From the IMG/VR virus record IMGVR_UViG_3300033388_005395, positions 1-45,260 of that record: 45,260 nucleotides of DNA. The stretch is one strand, 5' to 3'. The notes under the pieces were generated by a model, which made no database searches, was not told the origin of the DNA, and was given only the letters and a program-made list of their open reading frames with translations. Below are positions 39,579 to 45,260 of this stretch, piece by piece. The stretch comes from a virus. Position 1 is the stretch's first letter. The number at the start of each line of letters is the position of its first letter. Made by a program: the position numbers and the translations under genes.

Positions 39579-39792
39579 AATTGATATAGGCAGTGAAGAG
39601 GCTAGCGATATTATAAAAGAGCATGTGCTTAGGTACTTTCCGGTAGCTACCACAGACAAAGAGGTTCGGGTGTCTGCGCCTTATGGCAGTTTTACCGTTG
39701 AAATTTCCGAAAAGCCTGAGCCTGCGGATGAAATTTCCGAAAAGCCTGAGCCTGCGGATGAAATTCCCGACGAACAGGGGGCTGAGGAATAA
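39568..39792 (+). CDS. Small acidic protein with tandem repeat tail
   Basis: A 74-residue protein; AGGAGG stands 9 nt before the ATG. The first half (MKIEIDIGSEEASDIIKEHV, LRYFPVATTDKEVRVS) is a small alpha/beta domain. The C-terminal half is acidic and contains ISEKPEPADE twice. It overlaps the previous gene by 11 nt and the next by one base (TAATG). Acidic proteins of this size can mimic DNA; that would be a guess. Confidence 0.65.
   Translation: MKIEIDIGSEEASDIIKEHVLRYFPVATTDKEVRVSAPYGSFTVEISEKPEPADEISEKPEPADEIPDEQGAEE
39700..39759 (+). repeat. Two perfect 30-bp coding repeats
   Basis: Units at 39700-39729 and 39730-39759 are identical, and a third partial copy begins at 39760. In frame they encode ISEKPEPADE. 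Like the repeat at 17221-17280 the unit is 30 bp. Confidence 0.9.
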
Positions 39793-40013
39793 TGCAAGGA
39801 CCGGTTTGCGATAGAATCTTTGAATGTGACGGCTGGAAGAAAAGCTACAGGCAGATCAACGATGCAATAATATTAAAGCTTCGCCTGTCTTCTGATAAGC
39901 CGTGCGGGGCCATAGTTCCTTTTAGGTTTTGTCCCTGGTGCGGCCAAGAAATTAAATGGGAGGAGTGGGAAAGAAAGATAACAGGACAAAACGGAGGAGG
40001 TAAAGGACAATGA
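39792..40013 (+). CDS. Small zinc-ribbon protein
   Basis: A 73-residue protein. Motifs CDRIFEC near the start and VPFRFCPWCGQEI near residue 43-55 form a two-pair Cys arrangement; the 'PFxFCPWCG' ending is a widespread phage signature. The ATG overlaps the upstream stop (TAATG), and its own stop overlaps the start of the next gene by 4 nt. Function unknown. Confidence 0.7.
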   Translation: MQGPVCDRIFECDGWKKSYRQINDAIILKLRLSSDKPCGAIVPFRFCPWCGQEIKWEEWERKITGQNGGGKGQ

Positions 40014-41068
40014 CTAAAGATGTGCAAAAATCAGTTGAAAAGGAGTTGGCTGAATACAAAGAGCAAAACGCCAACATCCTCGGCCCATCAACGAGAATGG
40101 ACGGGCTGTCGGAGTTTCACAAGGTTATTGTGGATTCCGTTTCACTGTCAATCAACCCGGTTGATGGGGATATATACAAACATAAAGACGGATACGGGGA
40201 TGCCCCTGCTCAATACATTATAGCAGGACAGGGGCTACAACGGCTGGCGGTATGCGCTGGTGTTGTCTGGAATCCAATTGAAACCAAAGCAACATCTATA
40301 TCGCAAAAATATGTTGCCTATAACGCCGTGGGCTGTATCCGAAAAGCCGATGGCACTCCTGTGTGCTTCCAGGCAGAATATGATGTTGACATAGACGTTG
40401 TAGAGGATGAGCTCAGAGACCAGTTTAAGGACAAGAAAAAGAAATGGGAAGAAAAGCCCTGGTTCCAGAAACTGTCGCCAGAGTCTCGGGAGGATTATAT
40501 CGAGAGCGCCATCCGCAAAGAGCTGAACTTTAAAAAGAAACACAAAACCAAGATCGCCGCTACTGGCGCAAAAAACAGGGTGGTCAGGGCTCTGCTGGGT
40601 GTCAAAAAAACATATACGATAGCAGAGCTGAAAAAGCCTTTCGTTATGCCACGGGTAATACTCCAGCCTGATTATAGCGATCCGGAAGTCAAAAAACTTA
40701 TGCTGGCAGCATCCATACAATCGCAAACAGGCGTATTTGGCCCTGCTCCAAGCCAATCTCCGGTGATCGATGTGCCTGTTGGTGATTATGACGTCCAACC
40801 TGTACCGGAAGATACCGGCGGCGGTGATGATCGCGAGCCACAGGAGGGGGCTGAACCTGTGCCTGATGATGCCCTGCTGACAAGAGAAGAATATAATGGT
40901 CTGCCAGAAGATGAGCAACTCTTGACGTTAGAGGAAATGGCAACTGAAAAAGGCTATACTGTGCCCGTGCCAATCAAAGAGATGGACGGTCACAACCGGG
41001 GAAGGTTGTTTGATCACCTGAACTCCATGCCGGCGCCAACTCCAATTGATGATGACATCCCGTTTTAA
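40010..41068 (+). CDS. Phage recombination-operon protein with SSB-type C-terminal tip
   Basis: A 352-residue protein. The N-terminal 210 residues form a conserved globular part: LGPSTRMDGLSEFHKVIVDS, VSLSINPVDGDIYKHKDGYG, QYIIAGQGLQRLAVCAGVVW, YVAYNAVGCIRKADGTPVCF, then AATGAKNRVVRALLGVKKTY, a stretch typical of a nucleic-acid-binding or annealing protein. The C-terminal half is Pro/Gly/acidic-rich and flexible and ends DDDIPF, exactly the partner-binding tip of bacterial SSB. It lies next to SbcD-like and SbcC-like genes. A single-strand binding or annealing role is inferred; I know of similar phage proteins annotated only as hypothetical. Confidence 0.7.
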   Translation: MTKDVQKSVEKELAEYKEQNANILGPSTRMDGLSEFHKVIVDSVSLSINPVDGDIYKHKDGYGDAPAQYIIAGQGLQRLAVCAGVVWNPIETKATSISQKYVAYNAVGCIRKADGTPVCFQAEYDVDIDVVEDELRDQFKDKKKKWEEKPWFQKLSPESREDYIESAIRKELNFKKKHKTKIAATGAKNRVVRALLGVKKTYTIAELKKPFVMPRVILQPDYSDPEVKKLMLAASIQSQTGVFGPAPSQSPVIDVPVGDYDVQPVPEDTGGGDDREPQEGAEPVPDDALLTREEYNGLPEDEQLLTLEEMATEKGYTVPVPIKEMDGHNRGRLFDHLNSMPAPTPIDDDIPF

Positions 41069-41088
41069 AAAAAGAAGGAGGTAGCAGA

Positions 41089-42321
41089 TTGAAGATACTT
41101 CACTTGGCTGACATTCACGCCAGAGACAAGGACATCGCAGAGATTGAACGCTGCCTGCACCATATCGTAGCAACGGCCTATAAGGAAAAGCCAGACCTGA
41201 TCATCAACGCGGGCGATACATTCGATAGCGCAGGGATTAAAGCAGACAGCAAGTCAGCTAAGCTGATATTCAGGATATTCAAAGACCTTGCCGATATTGC
41301 TCCGGTTGCAGTGCTGATAGGTACGCCATCGCACGATGGCCAGACCGCCGAAACACTCAAATATATCAAGGCCAGGTATCCGGTATGGGTATCCACAAGG
41401 CCGGAACAGCTCTATCTTGCAGAAGGTGATCTTAACGCTGACCCGTCCGAACTCAGAGCGCCTGCACAGGCTCCGGTTGAGGCCGCAATCTCAATGATTC
41501 CCGCGCCTACCAAGCAATTCTTCAATGCAAACAGCGATATCAAGGGTTCTGATGCAGAGATTGCGGTTGAAATGAGCAAGATGTTTGCAGGATTTGCAGC
41601 GCAGGCAGAGGCATATAAATGCCCCCACATACTTTGCGGCCATTGGAATACAACAGGCTCACTGATATCAGAGACGCAGACATTGACAGGGGTAGATATC
41701 GAAATATCAACCGAACAAATGGCCCTGGCAAACGCAAATCTTGTGTGTCTTGGGCATATTCATAAAAGCCAGCAGCTCAAAGGCAATGTTTTCTATTCCG
41801 GCTCTATCTATCGTAATAATTGGGGCGAAATGGATGACAAAGGTTTTTACATTCACGAGATAGGCCAGATCCCGCCCGACAACAACTATCATCTCACTGA
41901 ATCAAGGGTAATCATCACCCCAACACGCAAACTCATCAAGCTCGACGCTGATCTGACAGAAGATTGCGCTTTTGAAGAACTGGATAGCACGCTGTATTCC
42001 GAGAGCGCAGACGATCTCAAAGACTCTCACCTACGCATTGAACTCAAGGTGTATCAGGACGAAGCTCAAAAGGTCGATACCGAAAGGATTAAAAACTTCT
42101 TTATTTCCGGCGGCGCAAAAGAGGTTGATGTCAAGTTGGTAAGAGTTCCCAGGGAGAACGTCAGGAGCAAAAACATCCTGAAGCTGACAACTCTGCGTGA
42201 GAAACTTGTTGAGCAGGCCAGCCTGAAAAAAGAAACGGTACCGGAATCGATACTTGCAAAGGCCGATCTACTGGAAGCTGAAACATCAGAAAAAATCATT
42301 ACAAGTGTTGCTGCAAGATAA
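41089..42321 (+). CDS. SbcD/Mre11-like nuclease
   Basis: A 410-residue metallophosphoesterase starting at TTG 41089 (AAGGAGG about 6 nt upstream). MKILHLADIHARD gives the D-x-H motif (D8, H10), LIINAGDTFDS the GD motif (D43), GTPSHDGQ stands where GNHD is usual (H82, D83), then ILCGHWN (GH) and CLGHIHKSQ (GHxH). The C-terminal half matches the capping region that binds the ATPase partner. With the SbcC-like protein it should form a DNA-end-processing complex. The GNHD to GTPSHD change removes the canonical Asn ligand. Confidence 0.88.
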   Translation: MKILHLADIHARDKDIAEIERCLHHIVATAYKEKPDLIINAGDTFDSAGIKADSKSAKLIFRIFKDLADIAPVAVLIGTPSHDGQTAETLKYIKARYPVWVSTRPEQLYLAEGDLNADPSELRAPAQAPVEAAISMIPAPTKQFFNANSDIKGSDAEIAVEMSKMFAGFAAQAEAYKCPHILCGHWNTTGSLISETQTLTGVDIEISTEQMALANANLVCLGHIHKSQQLKGNVFYSGSIYRNNWGEMDDKGFYIHEIGQIPPDNNYHLTESRVIITPTRKLIKLDADLTEDCAFEELDSTLYSESADDLKDSHLRIELKVYQDEAQKVDTERIKNFFISGGAKEVDVKLVRVPRENVRSKNILKLTTLREKLVEQASLKKETVPESILAKADLLEAETSEKIITSVAAR

Positions 42322-42347
42322 CCCAAAAACCCAAAAGGAGAAGACCA

Positions 42348-42635
42348 ATGGCAGACAACAGAAAGCTATACAAAGAAGCAGTCAAAACCTTCGGCCATGC
42401 CAGCCAGATTGACATGATGATCGAGGAGTGCGCAGAGCTGATTTTTGCAATACAAAAACATAAAAGGGTATTGCCGTGCGACGTTCCAGGGGAAATCGCC
42501 GATGTTGAAATAATGTGTGCTCAAATGCGCATCATTTTTCCAGGCGTGGCTGATGCGAAGAAGCGTAAACTGGAAAGGCTTTATTTTTTGATAGAGGAAA
42601 GAAAGGACGTGGTGAAAAACAGGGGGGAGGGATAA
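42348..42635 (+). CDS. MazG-like NTP pyrophosphohydrolase
   Basis: A 95-residue all-helical protein: GHASQIDMMIEECAELIFAI, then VPGEIADVEIMCAQMR, which provides the EExxE and ExxD metal-binding motifs of the MazG/dUTPase-like alpha superfamily. It hydrolyses nucleoside triphosphates, perhaps (p)ppGpp-related or modified nucleotides, and is common in phages. Its stop directly precedes the GTG of the SbcC-like gene, so it is embedded within the SbcDC pair. Confidence 0.78.
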   Translation: MADNRKLYKEAVKTFGHASQIDMMIEECAELIFAIQKHKRVLPCDVPGEIADVEIMCAQMRIIFPGVADAKKRKLERLYFLIEERKDVVKNRGEG

Positions 42636-44963
42636 GTGAAAATAAACAAACTTAGACTCAAAGGCTTTATCGGTATCAAAAAAGGGCTTGGCCTCGACGA
42701 AATTGAGCTGGACTTTTCCGATCTTTCCGGATTAATCGCTTTTGCCGGGCCTAACGGCCACGGTAAAACAACCGTTTTGGACTGTATGCAACCTTACAGA
42801 CAAATGGCAAGCCGGAATCGATCATTACAACATCACGTTTTTCTTCGAGACAGCGAAAAAGAACTGGAGTTCGAGTTTCAGGGAGACAGATACCGGACGC
42901 TATTAAAGATCGATGCCGAATCAGAACGCTCCGAGGGATTTATATGGAAAAATGGCGAAAGCCTGGTTGATGGCAAGGTAACCAATTATGACAAAACTAT
43001 AACCAAGCTGCTTGGCTCAGCTACTCTATTTTTCAACAGCGTCTTCTGCGCTCAAAACTCAAAGAAGCTTAACGACATGACCACAGGAGACCTCAAAAAG
43101 CTCTTTTCCGAGTTCCTGCGTCTCGACACCTTGGTCGAATATGAAAACACAGCAAAGCAATGCAATAACCTGCTTACCGGCCAGGCGGAAAAACTTGAAC
43201 GTGAGATTAATTCCCTGAAAGAGCTGGTTGATAGTTATGATCAGGCAACGGGTAGTTTGTCGGCTGCAAGAGGATCTAAAGAAGGGCACGAAGAAAAACT
43301 GGTCGAGTTAACAAACGACCTCAAACAGGCTGAAATCAAGCTGGCCGATATCCGAACCAGCATCCAGAAAAACGAGCTGATCAATGCTCGAATAACAGGC
43401 CTGCAAGACGGCCTTGCCGCCATCGAAAAGGATATTGACGATAACAAGGAACAATCACAAACCGAACTTACCGACCTACGCTCAAAATACCGGACCGTCG
43501 ATCTGGAAATTGTCGAATTACAAAGCCTTTTGGCCAACGAAACGGAGATCCGGAAAGCGGCAGATGTATGTGCTGAGATGACAGCATCCATCGCTGGAAA
43601 CAAGAAGCTGGCTGAAATTATATCAAAAGAACATTTTGCCGCCGCTCAATCTGTATCAAAAAAAGAAACAGAGAAATCAGACTATTCACTGGAGATAGGA
43701 AAGCTAATTAATGCAGGAGAAAATTACGAATCTCAACTATCACTCCAGATTGACCAAGCCAAACTCAAAACAATAGACCTGGATAAGCGGGATAGTTTAT
43801 TAGCTGCGGCAAACGAACCGGAATGTAAATCAAAAGCGTGCCCATTTATTTCAACGGCATTATCGGCCCAGGAAGATATCCCAAAATTAGAAGCTACGTT
43901 GGCAGATCAGCGCGCTGACACAAAAATAAAGAAAAAAGAACACGATATTACTCTAAACCGGATTAATGCAGAGATAGAGGCTCTCAGAAAGCAGGAATCA
44001 GGCAAAAAGAGTGAAAAAGACCAGCTTGAGGCAAAAATCACCGAATCCGAGGCCAAACTTGTAAAAGTTTCAGACTTGGCAAGCGAACTATCAAAGGTAG
44101 AAACAGCTCTGACACGCAAAAATGACCTCGAAAAGCAAAAAATGGAGCTAACAGACGAAGGAATTAAAATTAAGACAACGTGGGAAAAGCGAATTTCCGA
44201 AAAAGAAAAGCAGAAAAAAATAACAGAGAAAAACATCGAGCTTACCCAAGCTGAAATCAACAATATCGCAGAACACAACCTGCCCATTATTTCTAACAAT
44301 ATTGCGCTGATAAAAAGCTCTATCACAGACCGCGCGAATAAGATAACCGAGCTATCCGCGACAATACTCTCTCATGAAAAAGAGGTCGCTCAAAAAGAAC
44401 AGGCAAAAAAAGATTTTCTGGCAAAGGCGGCAGAGCGTAGCCGGATCGTCACAGAATCAAGCGAATGGACATATCTGAAAAGTGCTTGCGGCAAGGACGG
44501 ATTAAGAGCGTTGGAGATCGATTCTGTTGCGCCTGTCATCACTGGTTACGCAAACGAATTGCTTCTTTCAACCTTCGGCCCGTCATACACTGTGAAGTTT
44601 CGCACTCAGGACGAAGAAACCGGCAGGGAAATACTCGATATCGTCGTAATCCGTGATGACGGCTCGGAGGTGTTGCTGGATAATCTTTCAGGTGGGGAAA
44701 AGGTGTGGAGCCTGAAAGCCCTGAGATTGGCAATGACATTAATATCAAAAGAAAAGAGTGGAAAGAATTTTTTGTGTGCTTTGGCGGATGAAGAAGACGG
44801 GGCTTTGGATGTCGATAATGCACAAAACTTTATAAGGCTGTATCGCTCTTTTATGCCTGCGGGCGAATTCGAGGATCTTTTTTTCATCAGCCATAAGGCG
44901 GAATGCGTTGCGATGGCTGATCATGTGTTGGAGTTTGGCAATGGCGAAATTAAAATCAATTAA
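42636..44963 (+). CDS. SbcC/Rad50-like ATPase
   Basis: A 775-residue SMC-like protein starting at GTG 42636 (GGGAGG 5 nt upstream). Walker A GPNGHGKT at residues 38-45; two long coiled coils flank a hook at C397 and C402 (ECKSKACPF, spacing CxxxxC instead of the classical CxxC); ABC signature LSGGEK at 684-689; Walker B around LADEEDGALD (716-725), and SHKAECVAMADH near the end (H-loop). With the SbcD-like protein it opens and trims DNA ends for recombination or host DNA degradation. The coupled MazG-like gene precedes it. Confidence 0.88.
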   Translation: MKINKLRLKGFIGIKKGLGLDEIELDFSDLSGLIAFAGPNGHGKTTVLDCMQPYRQMASRNRSLQHHVFLRDSEKELEFEFQGDRYRTLLKIDAESERSEGFIWKNGESLVDGKVTNYDKTITKLLGSATLFFNSVFCAQNSKKLNDMTTGDLKKLFSEFLRLDTLVEYENTAKQCNNLLTGQAEKLEREINSLKELVDSYDQATGSLSAARGSKEGHEEKLVELTNDLKQAEIKLADIRTSIQKNELINARITGLQDGLAAIEKDIDDNKEQSQTELTDLRSKYRTVDLEIVELQSLLANETEIRKAADVCAEMTASIAGNKKLAEIISKEHFAAAQSVSKKETEKSDYSLEIGKLINAGENYESQLSLQIDQAKLKTIDLDKRDSLLAAANEPECKSKACPFISTALSAQEDIPKLEATLADQRADTKIKKKEHDITLNRINAEIEALRKQESGKKSEKDQLEAKITESEAKLVKVSDLASELSKVETALTRKNDLEKQKMELTDEGIKIKTTWEKRISEKEKQKKITEKNIELTQAEINNIAEHNLPIISNNIALIKSSITDRANKITELSATILSHEKEVAQKEQAKKDFLAKAAERSRIVTESSEWTYLKSACGKDGLRALEIDSVAPVITGYANELLLSTFGPSYTVKFRTQDEETGREILDIVVIRDDGSEVLLDNLSGGEKVWSLKALRLAMTLISKEKSGKNFLCALADEEDGALDVDNAQNFIRLYRSFMPAGEFEDLFFISHKAECVAMADHVLEFGNGEIKIN

Positions 44964-45009
44964 AACAGTTTTCCGTCTATCACCCTGTTAGCTGGCCGGA
45001 GAATGAAAA

Positions 45010-45213
45010 ATGAATGGATTTACTTTTTATTTTTGTGTCGGAAAATATGGTGGATGGAGATTTGGTTTTGATGGTCCGGCTTTGAGAATTGTTTGCGGAT
45101 GGATAGCCGTCGTCTTTGCGTTAAGGGATATCGAGCAAGATATAAAGACGTTACTCGAAGCAGCTAAAAAGCGAATGGAGGCGGACACAAAGGGACGAGC
45201 CGCTCATGCTTAA
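45010..45213 (+). CDS. Small early protein (67 aa)
   Basis: A 67-residue protein with GGAG about 11 nt before the ATG. It starts MNGFTFYFCVGKYGGWRFGF and continues with LRIVCGWIAVVFALRDIEQD, then a charged helix. This 'F.....GKYGG......... RI..GW.A......D.E' pattern recurs in small phage proteins of the early region. No function is known to me. Confidence 0.65.
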   Translation: MNGFTFYFCVGKYGGWRFGFDGPALRIVCGWIAVVFALRDIEQDIKTLLEAAKKRMEADTKGRAAHA

Positions 45214-45236
45214 TCGTTAGTTTTTTTGAGGTAAAA

Positions 45237-45260
45237 ATGAAAATTTTACTTGAATTAAAT
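45237..45260 (+). CDS. Start of a further gene, cut by the window
   Basis: ATG at 45237 follows GAGGT by 5 nt and reads MKILLELN to the window edge. Only eight codons are visible. Confidence 0.45.

Noticed and set aside
1-45260. Circular join of the window ends
   Set aside because: Joining the last bases to the first would extend the gene at 45237 through the T-run (Pro, five Phe, Lys-Glu-Ala-Arg, stop). This gives no convincing protein, and no terminal overlap is visible.

Overview
The window is a phage genome or prophage segment, about 45 kb. Nothing in it looks like host housekeeping sequence. It carries a complete head and packaging module, a replication gene with an origin inside it, an immunity region and a recombination operon. 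The base composition is moderate (roughly 43-47% G+C by eye). Genes are tightly packed with ATGA/TAATG overlaps, and strong GGAGG-type ribosome sites, TTG/GTG starts and sigma70-like promoters point to a bacterial, probably Gram-negative host: there is a lipoprotein with a BamE-like domain and there are Sec-exported proteins. The host cannot be named from the sequence. No tape measure, sheath, baseplate, holin, endolysin or integrase was recognised, and the portal/adaptor/ejection-type proteins fit a short-tailed (podovirus-like) virion best.

Layout. (1) 31.6 kb down to 0 kb, minus strand, late genes in transcription order: small terminase, large terminase interrupted by a LAGLIDADG intein, portal, an HExxH mini-metalloprotein, a small protein, a GroES-like co-chaperonin, scaffold, a small head protein, a decoration-like protein, major capsid protein, then a terminator. 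These are followed by a beta-helix protein, a Cys-rich unknown, a LamG-like protein, small structural proteins, an adaptor, a 22-residue-repeat protein, Ig-like proteins, a second adaptor, a 579-residue virion protein, a host-recognition/tail protein with FnIII and CBM-like segments, a GNAT-like protein, internal virion-like proteins, and a giant 2779-residue polyvalent protein (hydrophobic N-terminus, ART-like segment, N6-adenine methylase, SNF2 helicase). A BamE-like lipoprotein gene is inserted in the opposite orientation (a moron). (2) 31.6-32.8 kb: late promoter with an array of 13-bp repeats, a divergent promoter, a ribbon-helix-helix (RHH) regulator, a three-way-junction RNA element and an unknown gene. 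(3) 36.7 down to 32.8 kb, minus strand, early operon: a putative leaderless Cro-position gene, an HTH gene in the cII position, an RHH regulator, two tiny basic proteins, a structured leader, a zinc protein, an O-like replication initiator carrying iterons, a DUF6475-like partner, a 33-residue membrane peptide, a VRR-NUC nuclease and an HTH protein. (4) 36.8-38.4 kb, plus strand: a CI-like repressor without a LexA-type protease domain, a secreted Cys-containing protein and an exported staphylococcal-type nuclease. (5) 38.4-45.3 kb, plus strand, second early operon: terminator, promoter, a long structured leader containing an initiator-like tRNA-Met, a zinc-finger protein, a second HExxH protein, small membrane/acidic/zinc proteins, a protein ending in an SSB-type acidic tip, SbcD-like and SbcC-like proteins with a MazG-like protein between them, a small protein and the start of one more gene.

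How it fits together. The control region reads as a mirror image of the lambda immunity region: repressor rightward, a PR-like promoter leftward, a PRE-like promoter between the Cro-position and cII-position genes pointing back to the repressor, and an O-like gene with its own origin further down the leftward operon. The PR-like promoter (36737-36765) and the PL-like promoter (38457-38485) match at 23 of 29 positions, which suggests that one repressor controls both. Best candidates for something undescribed are: the conserved protein ending in DDDIPF next to SbcCD-like genes, the pair of near-duplicate HExxH proteins in late and early operons, the structured leaders (32113-32173, 35492-35574, 38761-38824), the initiator-like tRNA, the repeat-flanked late promoter, and the polyvalent protein.
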